Below are positions 54,545 through 63,923 of a stretch of DNA of 64,000 bases, in pieces. Every line of letters starts with the position of its first letter. Position 1 is the first letter of the stretch. The stretch is from Achromobacter pestifer (GTDB taxonomy: Bacteria; Pseudomonadota; Gammaproteobacteria; Burkholderiales; Burkholderiaceae_B), in assembly GCF_902859625.1 (NCBI RefSeq), contig NZ_CADIJX010000001.1, positions 1,054,001 through 1,118,000 of the forward strand. The letters are read 5' to 3'. The notes beneath the pieces were generated by a model. It ran no database searches, had not been told where the DNA came from, and saw nothing but the letters and a program-made list of their open reading frames with translations. A program made the position numbers and the translations under genes.

Positions 54545-55192
54545 TTAAGAGATGGCCGGCGCCCGGGGATAGAAGCGCACGGTCTGCGCGCCATCGCCCG
54601 AGAACGGCCGCAACAGCGGTTCCACGCCGTCCTGGCTGACTCCGAAGGTCTCCATGGCTTCGTCCATGTCGCGCACGGGCGCTTCCGTCTGCTCGCGCGG
54701 GATCACCCTGGATTGCGCGCGCAGCACGGCGAAGATGCTGGCGTAAGGGCTGGCGCCCTTGGCCAGCCGCGCGCCGATGGCGGCCAGCACGTGGATGGCC
54801 TCGTCCAGCAGCTCCTGCGCCTGGGCCGGGTCGATCACGCCCAGGAACTCCAGGAACAGCGGCACGTGGTCGGGCAGTTCGGACACGACGGGTTCAAAAC
54901 CCTGGGCGCGGTAGGTATCCAGCAAGTCGACCATGGCCTGGCCGCGATCCCGGCTTTCGCCGTGAACGTGTTCAAACAAGTGCAGCGAATGCGAGCGGTT
55001 GCGGTCGAACGTGGCCACATAGTTCTCTTGCACGGCGATCAAGTCGTTGGTCGCCAGGTAGGCGATCAGCGGTTGCAGGGTTTCCTCGGCGTCGGGGTAG
55101 TCGCTCAGCGCGGACTCGACCTCGCCCAGCGCGGCAAGCAGCTCGGGTTCGGGGTAGCTAAGCAAAGCGGAAAGCAAGCGGTACGGACTCAT
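54545..55192 (-). CDS. narJ: NarJ, nitrate reductase assembly chaperone
   Basis: 215 residues, helical TorD-like chaperone. LFEHVHGESRDRGQAMVDLLDTYRAQGFE and LPDHVPLFLEFLG are typical. It binds NarG apo-protein and guides Mo-cofactor insertion. Follows narH after 15 bp. Confidence 0.93.
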   Translation of the reverse strand: MSPYRLLSALLSYPEPELLAALGEVESALSDYPDAEETLQPLIAYLATNDLIAVQENYVATFDRNRSHSLHLFEHVHGESRDRGQAMVDLLDTYRAQGFEPVVSELPDHVPLFLEFLGVIDPAQAQELLDEAIHVLAAIGARLAKGASPYASIFAVLRAQSRVIPREQTEAPVRDMDEAMETFGVSQDGVEPLLRPFSGDGAQTVRFYPRAPAIS

Positions 55193-55207
55193 GGTGTTTC
55201 TCCTTTC

Positions 55208-56776
55208 CTAGCGGGCCGCGACGGCCTTCTTGCGGGATTTCGGCATCTCGATGAAGATCTCGCTGCCTTGGGGCTTGCGGCCGAACAACGTGCCTTCGGA
55301 CACGCCGCCCGAGCAGCCATTGCCGAACGTGAATCCGCAGCTGCCTTTCTCGTTGAAGCTGTCTTCGACCACTTCCTTATGGCTGCTGGGCACGACGAAG
55401 CGGTCTTCGTAGTCGGCAATCGCCATGATCTTGTACATGTCTTGCACGGTGGCCTCGGACAGCCCCACTTGCTCCAGCAACTCGGTATCGCGTTCGCCAT
55501 GCACGGTTTCGGAACGCTTGTAGGCACGCATGGCCAGCATGCGTTCAAGCGCTTGCAGCACGGGCGCTTCCTTGCCCGCCGTCAGCAGATTGGCCAGGTA
55601 GCGCACCGGGATGCGCAGGCTGGACACGTCCGGGATCATGGCGCTCTTGCCCACCGTGCGTTGCGGCATCTGTCCGGCCTCGGCGGCCGTCTGGATGGGC
55701 GACAGCGGCGGGATGTACCAAACCATCGGCAGGGTGCGGTATTCCGGATGCAGCGGGAAGGCAACACGCCATTGCACCGCCATCTTGTAGACGGGCGACT
55801 GCCGGGCGGCTTCCAGCCACGATTCCGGGATGCCTTGCTCGCGCGCGGCGGCAATCACTTCCGGCGAATGCGGATCCAGGAACAGATCCAGCTGCGATTC
55901 GTACAAGTCCTGTTCGTTGGCGGTGGAGGCGGCGCGTTCGATCTGGTCGGCGTCGTACAGCATGACGCCCAGGTAGCGGATGCGGCCCACGCAGGTTTCC
56001 GAGCAAACGGTCGGCTGGCCCGCTTCGATGCGCGGATAGCAGAACGTGCACTTCTCGGCCTTGCCGCTGCTCCAGTTGTAGTAGATCTTCTTGTAGGGGC
56101 ATCCCGAGATGCACATGCGCCAACCCCGGCACTTGTCCTGGTCCACCAGGACGATGCCGTCGTCTTCGCGCTTGTAGATCGAGCCGGACGGGCAGCTGGC
56201 GACACAGGCCGGGTTCAGGCAGTGTTCGCACAGACGCGGCAAGTACATCATGAAGGTGTTCTCGAACGTCGAGTACATCTCTTTCTGCACGCCCTCGAAC
56301 AGCGCGTCGCGGCTGCGCGCGCTGAATTCTCCGCCCAGGTCGTCTTCCCAGTTTGGTCCCCACTGGATCTTATCCATCTTCTTGCCGGTCAGCACCGAGA
56401 TGGGACGCGCGGTGGGCGGCGTTTGCAGCAGGGGCGCGTTCTGCAAGTGCTCGTAGTCGAACGTGAAGGGCTCGTAGTAGTCGTCGATGGCTGGCAGGTT
56501 CGGGTTGGCGAACAGGTTGGCCAGGATGCGCAGCTTGCCGCCCTGGCGCGGTTCCAGCTTGCCGGCAGCCGTGCGTTTCCAGCCGCCCTTCCACTTGTCC
56601 TGGTTCTCCCATTCCTTGGGATAACCGATGCCGGGCTTGGTTTCGACGTTGTTGAACCAGGCATACTCGACACCGTCGCGGCTGGTCCAGACGTTCTTGC
56701 AGGTGACCGAGCAAGTGTGGCAGCCAATGCACTTGTCCAGGTTCAGCACCATGCCGATTTGGGCGCGTATCCTCAT
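55208..56776 (-). CDS. narH: NarH, nitrate reductase beta (Fe-S) subunit
   Basis: 522 residues with ferredoxin-type clusters: CIGCHTCSVTCKN, CEHCLNPACVASCPSG, CRGWRMCISGCPY (Trp instead of Cys for the 3Fe-4S cluster) and CTFCYPRIEAGQPTVCSETC. It relays electrons from NarI to NarG. The ATG overlaps the narG stop. Confidence 0.95.
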   Translation of the reverse strand: MRIRAQIGMVLNLDKCIGCHTCSVTCKNVWTSRDGVEYAWFNNVETKPGIGYPKEWENQDKWKGGWKRTAAGKLEPRQGGKLRILANLFANPNLPAIDDYYEPFTFDYEHLQNAPLLQTPPTARPISVLTGKKMDKIQWGPNWEDDLGGEFSARSRDALFEGVQKEMYSTFENTFMMYLPRLCEHCLNPACVASCPSGSIYKREDDGIVLVDQDKCRGWRMCISGCPYKKIYYNWSSGKAEKCTFCYPRIEAGQPTVCSETCVGRIRYLGVMLYDADQIERAASTANEQDLYESQLDLFLDPHSPEVIAAAREQGIPESWLEAARQSPVYKMAVQWRVAFPLHPEYRTLPMVWYIPPLSPIQTAAEAGQMPQRTVGKSAMIPDVSSLRIPVRYLANLLTAGKEAPVLQALERMLAMRAYKRSETVHGERDTELLEQVGLSEATVQDMYKIMAIADYEDRFVVPSSHKEVVEDSFNEKGSCGFTFGNGCSGGVSEGTLFGRKPQGSEIFIEMPKSRKKAVAAR

Positions 56777-59700
56777 GATTGCTTCTCTTTTTGTTGCGTT
56801 GCTTCCATGGCGGGCTCTTCAACGAGCGGGCCTTCCAGCCAGTCCACTTTCTTCATCTTGCGCAACACGACGAACTCGTCGCGGTTGGCGCCGACCGTGC
56901 CGTAGTAGTTGAAACCGTAGGCTTGCTGCGCATAGCCGCCGATCATGTGCGTGGGTTTCAACACCGTGCGCGTGACCGAGTTGTGGATGCCGCCGCGCTT
57001 GCCGCTGGTTTCAGCGCCCGGCACGTTCACGATCTTTTCCTGAGCGTGGTACATCAGGCACATGCCCACCGGCACACGCTGGCTGACCACCACCCGCGCG
57101 GTCAAGGTGCCGTTGACGTTGAAGACTTCAACCCAGTCGTTGTCCACCAGCCCGGCCTGCTTGGCCTCGGTTTCCGACACCCACACGTGGGGGCCGCCGC
57201 GGCTTAGCGTCAGCATGCGCAGGTTGTCCGAATACGTGCTGTGAATGCCCCACTTCTGGTGCGGCGTCAGCCAGTTCAGGACCAGTTCCTTTTCACCATT
57301 CGGATAGCGGCCCAACATGGGCGCCACGGTCTTGGTGTCGATGGCCGGCTTGTAGACGCAGGAGCCTTCGCCGAAATCGAGCATCCAGCGGTGATCTTGG
57401 TAGAACTGCTGGCGGCCCGTCAGGGTGCGCCATGGAATCAGTTCGTGCACGTTGGTATAGCCGGCGTTGTAGCTGACTTCCTCGCTTTCCAGGCCCGACC
57501 AGGTGGGCGCCGAAATGATCTTGCGCGGCTGCGCCTGCACGTCGCGGAAGCGGATCTTGTCGTGTTCGCGGCCGACGGCCAGATGGGTGTGGTCGCGTCC
57601 CGTGATCTTGCCCAACGCCTCCCACGCCTTCACCGACACGTGGCCGTTGGTTTCAGGGGCGAAGGTCAGGATCATCTCGGCAGCGTCGATGGCCGTATCC
57701 AGGCGCGGACGGCCCTGGCTGACGCCAGCGTCGGCCACGCTTTCATTGATGCCGGCCAGTTCGCGCACTTCGTGCTCGGTATTCCAGTTGATGCCCTTGC
57801 CGCCGTTGCCCAACTTGTCCAGCAAGGGGCCAACCGACGTGAACTTGCGGTAGATGTCGTTGTAGTCGCGTTCCACCACCGTCATCGACGGCGCGGTCTT
57901 GCCCGGCACCAGATCGCATTCGCCCAGCTTCCAGTCCTTGGGCTCGAAAGCCTGGCCCAGTTCCCCCGGGGTGTCATGCATCAACGGGGTCAGCACGATG
58001 TCGCGGCGCTTGCCCAGGTAAGGGCCGCCGATGTCGCTGAACTTCTTGGCCAGCAACTTGTAGATCTCCCAGTCGGTCTTGCTTTCCCACAAGGGTTGCA
58101 CCGCTTCGCTCAAGGGGTGGATGAAGGGGTGCATGTCGGACGTGTTCAGATCGTCCTTTTCGTACCAGGTGGCCGTCGGCAGCACGATGTCGCCGTACAG
58201 GCAGGTCGTGCTCATGCGGAAGTCCAGCACCGTCAGCAGGTCCAGCTTGCCTTCGGCCGCGTCGTCCTGGTAGGTGACCTCAGTGGGCTTGATGGCGTCG
58301 GCTTCGTCGCCGAAGACCGCGCTTTGCGCGCCCAGCAGGTACTTCAGGAAATACTCGTGGCCCTTGCCGCTGGAGCCCAGGATGTTGGAGCGCCAGACGA
58401 ACATGTTGCGCGGGAAGTTGGCCGGATCATCCGGGTCTTCACAAGACATGCGCAACGCGCCGGACTTCAGCTGGTCAACCACATGCGCGACGGGGTCTTT
58501 GCCTTCGGCCTCGGCCTGGGCCACCACGTCCAACGGGTTGGTGCGCAGTTGCGGCGCCGACGGCAGCCAGCCCATGCGCTCGGCGCGGGCATTCAGGTCG
58601 ATCATGCTGAGTTCGCCGTACTTGGCGCGATCAGCGGTGGGGCCAAGAATTTCCTGCACATTCAGCTTTTCATGGCGCCACTGGCTGGTGTGTGCGTAGA
58701 AAAAGGATGTGCCGTTCATCTGGCGCGGCGGGCGTACCCAGTCCGAACCAAACGCCAGCGGCGCCCAGCCGAACTGCGGGCGAAGCTTTTCCTGGCCGAC
58801 ATAGTGCGCCCAGCCGCCGCCACTCTTGCCCACGCAGCCGCACATCATCAACATGTTGATGATGCCGCGGTAGATCATGTCCATGTGATACCAGTGGTTC
58901 AGGCCAGCGCCAACGATCACCATGGACTTGCCTTCGGTATCGTGGGCATTCTGCGCGAATTCGCGCGCGACCTGGATCACTTGCGCGCGGGGCACGCCGG
59001 TGTGCTTTTCCTGCCAGGCCGGCGTGTAGGGAACGTCATCATCGTAGGACGTGGCAACGTTGCCGCCACCCAGGCCGCGGTCCAGCCCGTAGTTCGCCAT
59101 CTGCAAGTCGTACACCGTGGCGACCAAGGCTTCAGAGCCATCGGCCAGACGGATGCGGCGGGTCGGCACATTGCGCACCATCACGTCGCCATGTTCGCCG
59201 CCAAAATACGGGAACCCCACTGCGACGACGTCTTCGGACTGACCCAGCAGGCTGAGCGTGGGCTCGATGTCGCGGCCATTGCCGCCATTCCTGGATTCCA
59301 GGTTCCAGCGGCCCACCTTTTCGCCGCCGTTGACCGCGCCTTCGCCCCAGCGAAAGCCGATGCTGCCGTTGGGCGCCACCAGGTCTCCGGTATGGCTGTC
59401 GAACACCAGCGTTTTCCAGTCGGGGTTGTTCTGTTCGCCCAAGGCGCCGTCCAGGTGCGAGGCGCGCAGGAAGTGGTCAGGCGCATGGAAGCCGTCGCGC
59501 TCTTTCAGCAGCACCAGCATCGGCATGTCGGTATAGCGCCGCACGTAGTCCTGGAAGTACGGCGACGGGTTTGCCGACAGGTGGAATTCCTTCAGGATCA
59601 CATGGCCCATGGCCATTGCCAGCGCGGCATCGGTACCCTGCTTGGGCGCCAGCCAGATATCGCCGAACTTGACCATTTCGCCGAAGTCGCTGGACACCGC

Positions 59701-60534
59701 CACCGTCTTGGTGCCCTTGTAGCGGACTTCGGTGTAGAAGTGCGCGTCGGGCGTGCGGGTCTGGGGCACGTTCGATCCCCACACCATCAGATAGGTCGAG
59801 TTGTACCAATCAGCCGATTCCGGCACGTCGGTCTGTTCACCCCAAATCTGCGGGCTGGCCGGTGGCAAGTCGCAATACCAGTCGTAGAAGCTGAGACACA
59901 CGCCGCCCAGCAGGCTCAGGTATCGGGCGCCCGCTGCATAGCTGACCATGGACATGGCCGGAATGGGCGAAAAGCCGATCACGCGGTCAGGACCGTACTT
60001 CTTGATGGTGAGCGCGTTGGCGGCCGCGATGATCTCGGTGGCCGTGTCCCAATCCGCGCGGACGAAGCCGCCCAGGCCGCGAATGGACTTGTAGCGCTTG
60101 GCGCGCACCGGGTCCTGGCTGATCCACTCCCATGCGGCGATGGGGTCCATGGTCTTGCGCGCTTCGCGCCACATCTCCATCAAGCGGCCCCGGATCATCG
60201 GGTACTTCACCCGCTGCGCCGAATACACATACCAGCTGTAGGACGCCCCCCGCGGACAGCCGCGGGGCTCGTGGTTGGGCAGATCGGGGCGCGTGCGCGG
60301 ATAGTCTGTCTGCTGCGTTTCCCAGGTGATCAGGCCATTCTTGACATAGACCTTCCACGAGCAGGAACCCGTGCAGTTCACGCCGTGGGTCGAACGCACG
60401 ACCTTGTCGTGCTGCCAGCGGGAGCGATAGGCGTTTTCCCACTTGCGGTCTTCGTTGACCGTCTCACCGTGGCCGTCCGCGAAGGTGGATTTCACCCGCG
60501 ACATGAACTTCAGCCGGTCCAGAAAATGACTCAT
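56773..60534 (-). CDS. narG: NarG, nitrate reductase alpha (Mo) subunit
   Basis: 1253 residues. FS0 cluster H50, C54, C58 and C93, and molybdenum ligand D222, are at the same numbers as in E. coli NarG (HGVNCTGSCSW; FYDWYCDLPP). It reduces nitrate to nitrite in the cytoplasm with bis-MGD. The ATG at 60534 follows GGAGAAAC; the longer open frame upstream is not used. A repeat array lies ahead of it. Confidence 0.95.
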   Translation of the reverse strand: MSHFLDRLKFMSRVKSTFADGHGETVNEDRKWENAYRSRWQHDKVVRSTHGVNCTGSCSWKVYVKNGLITWETQQTDYPRTRPDLPNHEPRGCPRGASYSWYVYSAQRVKYPMIRGRLMEMWREARKTMDPIAAWEWISQDPVRAKRYKSIRGLGGFVRADWDTATEIIAAANALTIKKYGPDRVIGFSPIPAMSMVSYAAGARYLSLLGGVCLSFYDWYCDLPPASPQIWGEQTDVPESADWYNSTYLMVWGSNVPQTRTPDAHFYTEVRYKGTKTVAVSSDFGEMVKFGDIWLAPKQGTDAALAMAMGHVILKEFHLSANPSPYFQDYVRRYTDMPMLVLLKERDGFHAPDHFLRASHLDGALGEQNNPDWKTLVFDSHTGDLVAPNGSIGFRWGEGAVNGGEKVGRWNLESRNGGNGRDIEPTLSLLGQSEDVVAVGFPYFGGEHGDVMVRNVPTRRIRLADGSEALVATVYDLQMANYGLDRGLGGGNVATSYDDDVPYTPAWQEKHTGVPRAQVIQVAREFAQNAHDTEGKSMVIVGAGLNHWYHMDMIYRGIINMLMMCGCVGKSGGGWAHYVGQEKLRPQFGWAPLAFGSDWVRPPRQMNGTSFFYAHTSQWRHEKLNVQEILGPTADRAKYGELSMIDLNARAERMGWLPSAPQLRTNPLDVVAQAEAEGKDPVAHVVDQLKSGALRMSCEDPDDPANFPRNMFVWRSNILGSSGKGHEYFLKYLLGAQSAVFGDEADAIKPTEVTYQDDAAEGKLDLLTVLDFRMSTTCLYGDIVLPTATWYEKDDLNTSDMHPFIHPLSEAVQPLWESKTDWEIYKLLAKKFSDIGGPYLGKRRDIVLTPLMHDTPGELGQAFEPKDWKLGECDLVPGKTAPSMTVVERDYNDIYRKFTSVGPLLDKLGNGGKGINWNTEHEVRELAGINESVADAGVSQGRPRLDTAIDAAEMILTFAPETNGHVSVKAWEALGKITGRDHTHLAVGREHDKIRFRDVQAQPRKIISAPTWSGLESEEVSYNAGYTNVHELIPWRTLTGRQQFYQDHRWMLDFGEGSCVYKPAIDTKTVAPMLGRYPNGEKELVLNWLTPHQKWGIHSTYSDNLRMLTLSRGGPHVWVSETEAKQAGLVDNDWVEVFNVNGTLTARVVVSQRVPVGMCLMYHAQEKIVNVPGAETSGKRGGIHNSVTRTVLKPTHMIGGYAQQAYGFNYYGTVGANRDEFVVLRKMKKVDWLEGPLVEEPAMEATQQKEKQS

Positions 60535-60550
60535 TGTGTTTCTCCAAGAA

Positions 60551-60567
60551 CGCCGGTCTGGCCGGCG
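60551..60567 (-). other. hairpin in narG leader
   Basis: CGCCGG-TCTGG-CCGGCG forms a 6-bp GC stem just before the narG ribosome site. It could modulate ribosome loading or processing of the narK-narG transcript. Confidence 0.35.
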
Positions 60568-60673
60568 CGTACTGCGATCAATGCCGTTGAAACCACTGTA
60601 GGCTTGGACCTGTCCCCCGACCATTCGCCAGTGGCATAGGCCGGGCGCGGCAGAATGACTAGTCACTGGGGGA

Positions 60674-60741
60674 TGATGGGTTTCGCGCGCTTGAAACCGT
60701 GCCATTTGCGTGAACCCGCGCGCGCTACACCCATCCTACGA
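60674..60741 (+). repeat. 68-bp REP-like palindromic element, left copy
   Basis: Begins TGATGGGTTTCGCGCGC and ends GCGCGCTACACCCATCC-TACGA, so its two ends pair (GATGGGT / ACCCATC). The last 22 bp are an exact reverse complement of the right copy at 61151. The middle ~30 bp differ. It resembles a dispersed repeat family, but copy number cannot be judged here. Confidence 0.65.
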
Positions 60742-60782
60742 ATCGTCCTCATCGCGAGCGGCGTGCGTTGGCCCGGAAACAT

Positions 60783-61120
60783 GGGACGAATTCGATCCGC
60801 GTCGGCCCCGGGAACAGAGGATGAATTCGATGCACGCCGGCCCCAGAAACAGGGGACGAATTCGATGCGCCGGCCTCGGAAACAGGGGACGAATTCGACC
60901 CGCACCGGCCCCAGAAACAGGGGATGAATTCGATGCGCGCCGGCCCCGGTAACAGGGGACGAATTCGATGCGCGCCGGCCTCGGTAACAGGGGACGAATT
61001 CGATGCGCACCGGCCCCGGTAACAGGGGACGAATTCGATGCGCGCCGGCCCCGGTAACAGGGGACGAATTCGATGCGCGTCGGCCCCGGGGACAAGGGAT
61101 GAATGCGATGCCCGTCGGCC
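60783..61120. repeat. tandem array of about ten 35-bp units
   Basis: The anchor GAATTC recurs at 60788, 60823, 60858, 60891, 60926, 60961, 60996, 61031 and 61066, with a degenerate GAATGC at 61101: a 35-bp period with one 33-bp unit. Each unit has GAATTCGATGCGC, then CGGCCCCGG and AACAGGGGAC; CCCC...GGGG within a unit can form a small stem. Units are back to back, without spacers. Outer units are more degenerate. It lies in the narK2-narG gap. Confidence 0.92.
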
Positions 61121-61150
61121 CAGGAATATGCGACGCATGCCGCTCGGACC

Positions 61151-61218
61151 TCGTAGGATGGGTGTAGCGCGCACCGATCTGAAAAAACACACAGACATCC
61201 AACGCGCGCAACCCATCA
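61151..61218 (-). repeat. 68-bp REP-like palindromic element, right copy (inverted)
   Basis: Inverted relative to the left copy: starts TCGTAGGATGGGTGTAGCGC and ends GCGCGCAACCCATCA. It is exactly 68 bp like the left one, and it ends 9 bp from the narK2 stop codon. Together the two frame the 35-bp array; total span 60674-61218 is 545 bp. Confidence 0.65.
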
Positions 61219-61226
61219 CGCAACCC

Positions 61227-62609
61227 TCAGCAAGGCACCGGCGCATTCCGACGCGCGTAGTACCACCAGGTAATCACCATGCAAGTCGCGTAAAACCCGA
61301 TGAAGCAATACAACGCCGCCTGCACGCCCCCCGTCATCTCCAGCGACGTGCCAAAGCTACGGGGAATGAAGAAGCCCCCATAGGCGCCAATGGCCCCGGA
61401 AAAGCCCAGCACCGCAGCCGATTCCTTGGCCGCTTCCGACATGGCCCGTTTCTGGTTTTCGGCGCCCTTGCCCGCCGCTTGCGTGCGTTCACGCAGGAAG
61501 ATCACCGGAATCATGCGGAAGGTGGATCCGTTGCCCAGGCCGGTCAGCGCGAACAGCACGATGAACATGGACAGAAAGCCGTAGAAGTCGCCGCCCTGCC
61601 CGGCCACGGGCAGGAACAGCACCACGCCCAGCACTGCGGCGATCATGCCGGCGAAGGTAAACAGCGTGACGCGCGCGCCGCCCAGTTTGTCGGACACCCA
61701 ACCGCCTACTGGCCGCGTCAACGACCCCACCAGCGGTCCAAGAAAGGCGTACGCCATGGGATCGACCTGCGGGAACAGCGTCTTGGTCAGCATGGCGAAG
61801 CCCGCCGAAAAGCCGATGAAGGAACCAAAGGTGCCCACATACAGCCAGCACATCAGCCAGTTGTGCTTGCGCTTGAAGATCACGGCTTGGTCGGCGAAGG
61901 AAGCCCTGGCGTCAGCGATGTCGTTCATGCCGAACCACGCGGCGATGGCCGCGATGGCGATGGGGATCACCCAGATGAAACCTGCGTTCTGCAACCACAG
62001 GTTCTGCTGCGCGTCGTTGACGGTGATTTCCTGCGGCGCTCCGCCTGCCACGCCGAAGATGCCGACCGAGATCACGACAGGCACCACGAACTGCACCAGC
62101 GATACGCCAAGATTGCCGATGCCCGCGTTCAGCCCCGTGGCCAGGCCCTTCTTTTCCTTGGGGAAAAAGAAGCTGATGTTGGCCATGCTGGAACTGAAGT
62201 TGCCCCCGCCCAGGCCGCACAGCAGCGCCAGGATCAGCAAGGTCGGAAACGATGTGGTCGGATCCCGCAGGGCGAAACCCATGCCCAGCGCCGGAATCAG
62301 CAGCGAGGCCGTGGAAATGGCGGTCCATTTACGACCGCCAAAAACCGGCACCAGAAAGGAATAGAAAATGCGCAGCGTCGCGCCCGACAACGCCGGCAGC
62401 GCGGTCAGCCAGAACAGCTGGTTCTTGGAAAGCATGAAGCCGGCGCGATCCAGGTTGACCACCACCACGCTCCAGAGCATCCAGATGCTGAACGCCAGCA
62501 TCAGCGCGGGAATGGAAATCCAAAGATTGCGGTTGGCGACACGGGCGCCGGTCTGCTTCCAGAAGCCGGGGTTATCCGGCTCCCAACGCGATAGGACTTG
62601 AGTGGACAT
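61227..62609 (-). CDS. narK: NarK2-type nitrate/nitrite antiporter
   Basis: 460 residues with 12 membrane helices. Nitrate-signature motifs GLGGGNFSSSMANISFFFPK and ALTGLGNGSTFRMIPVIF are clear. This type exchanges nitrate for nitrite. It lies between the first transporter gene and the repeat region before narG. Confidence 0.9.
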   Translation of the reverse strand: MSTQVLSRWEPDNPGFWKQTGARVANRNLWISIPALMLAFSIWMLWSVVVVNLDRAGFMLSKNQLFWLTALPALSGATLRIFYSFLVPVFGGRKWTAISTASLLIPALGMGFALRDPTTSFPTLLILALLCGLGGGNFSSSMANISFFFPKEKKGLATGLNAGIGNLGVSLVQFVVPVVISVGIFGVAGGAPQEITVNDAQQNLWLQNAGFIWVIPIAIAAIAAWFGMNDIADARASFADQAVIFKRKHNWLMCWLYVGTFGSFIGFSAGFAMLTKTLFPQVDPMAYAFLGPLVGSLTRPVGGWVSDKLGGARVTLFTFAGMIAAVLGVVLFLPVAGQGGDFYGFLSMFIVLFALTGLGNGSTFRMIPVIFLRERTQAAGKGAENQKRAMSEAAKESAAVLGFSGAIGAYGGFFIPRSFGTSLEMTGGVQAALYCFIGFYATCMVITWWYYARRNAPVPC

Positions 62610-62651
62610 GATGAAGGCTCTTTGCTTGGTTGGATGGGGTCGGACGCCGGT

Positions 62652-63923
62652 TCAGACGGCTTGCTTGCGGGTGGTGGCCGCGGCGCTGGCCGCGCTTTCC
62701 GGCCGGAAACTGAAGTGCATGAAAATCAGGGATACGCAGACCGTGCCGTACAGCAACATGAACGCGCTGGAGCGCACGCCGGTCAGGTCCAGCAGCACGC
62801 CAAACAGGATGGGCAGTACAAACCCGCCCAAGCCGCCCGCCAGGCCGACGATGCCGGACACGGCGCCGATGTTTTCGCCGAATTCGTCCGAGATGAACTT
62901 GAATACCGAGGCCTTGCCGATCGCCATGGCGATACCGACCACGAACAACAGGATGGTGAAGGACACCGGTCCCAGCGCGATGCCGAAGCTGCGCGGGCCA
63001 TTGGCCGTCATGATGGTGAATTCCGTTTGCGGATAGCTCAGCAGGAAGAAGGCGACCCAGCACACCCACATCACCCACCACGTGGTCTTGTAGGCGCCGT
63101 GGCGATCCGAGATCCAGCCGCCGAGCGCGCGCAGCACCCCGCCCGGCAACGAGAAGCAGGCGGCCAGCAAGGCAGCCAACCTCATATCGAAGCCGTATTC
63201 GCCGATGTAGTACTTGGTCATCCACAACGCCAGCGCCACATAGCCGCCGAACACCACCGAGTAGTACTGGCAGTAGCGCCAGACGCGGGGATCCTTCAGC
63301 ATGGCGAACTGCGCCGACAAGGTGGCCCCGCGCGTGACGCGGTGCGCCGGGTCGGACGCCGAAAACATCCAGAACAGCACAGCCGTGACCAGCAGCGCCA
63401 CCGCGTACACCTGGGGCACGATGACCCAGGCGCCGCCCGCCGCGGCGATCAGCGCGGGCGCCACGAACTTGGTGATGGCCGATCCTGAATTGCCGGCGCC
63501 GAACACCCCCATCGCCAGGCCCTGCTTGTTGCGCGGGAACCAGCGCGCCACATACGGCGTGCCGACCGAGAACGAACCGCCCGTCAGGCCGACAAACAGC
63601 GCCAGCACCAGGAACTGCCAGTATTGCGTCGCGTAGGACAGCAGCCAGATCGGCACCACCGCCAGCAACATCAGAATGAAGAACACGGGACGGCCGCCGT
63701 AGCGGTCGGTCCAGATGCCCAGCGGCACCCGCACGAGCGAACCGGTCAGCACCGGCATGGCGGCCAACAGGCCGAACTCGGTCTCGGACAGGCCCAGTTG
63801 CGCTTTGATGGGGATGCCCAGCACCGCGAAGATCATCCAGACCGCGAAACAGATGGTGAAGGCGAACGTGCTGGAAATCAGGACCCGCATCGGCCTGCCG
63901 GACGGGGAAGTTGCTGCTGTCAT
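62652..63923 (-). CDS. narK: NarK1-type nitrate/proton symporter
   Basis: About 423 residues with 12 membrane helices and signature VGLTGGSFSVGTPYVARWFPR. It takes up nitrate with protons to start respiration. ATG at 63923 with GAGAG upstream is preferred over a GTG at 63944. Only 77 bp of its upstream region are in the window; its main promoter is largely outside. Confidence 0.88.
   Translation of the reverse strand: MTAATSPSGRPMRVLISSTFAFTICFAVWMIFAVLGIPIKAQLGLSETEFGLLAAMPVLTGSLVRVPLGIWTDRYGGRPVFFILMLLAVVPIWLLSYATQYWQFLVLALFVGLTGGSFSVGTPYVARWFPRNKQGLAMGVFGAGNSGSAITKFVAPALIAAAGGAWVIVPQVYAVALLVTAVLFWMFSASDPAHRVTRGATLSAQFAMLKDPRVWRYCQYYSVVFGGYVALALWMTKYYIGEYGFDMRLAALLAACFSLPGGVLRALGGWISDRHGAYKTTWWVMWVCWVAFFLLSYPQTEFTIMTANGPRSFGIALGPVSFTILLFVVGIAMAIGKASVFKFISDEFGENIGAVSGIVGLAGGLGGFVLPILFGVLLDLTGVRSSAFMLLYGTVCVSLIFMHFSFRPESAASAAATTRKQAV

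Noticed and set aside
57241-60639. 1132-residue open frame antisense to narG
   Set aside because: GC-rich shadow frame; narG on the other strand has all conserved catalytic residues.
60535-60670. FNR box in the narG leader
   Set aside because: Only one TTGAT half site is present near 60580; the other half is missing.
60783-61120. CRISPR array
   Set aside because: Repeats touch each other without spacers, and no cas gene is present.
60663-61246. Three overlapping minus-strand open frames of 119-186 residues with repeats such as GRRASNSSPVTGAG
   Set aside because: They come from the 35-bp array being read in each frame; same DNA gives all three, and no start signal or family is seen.
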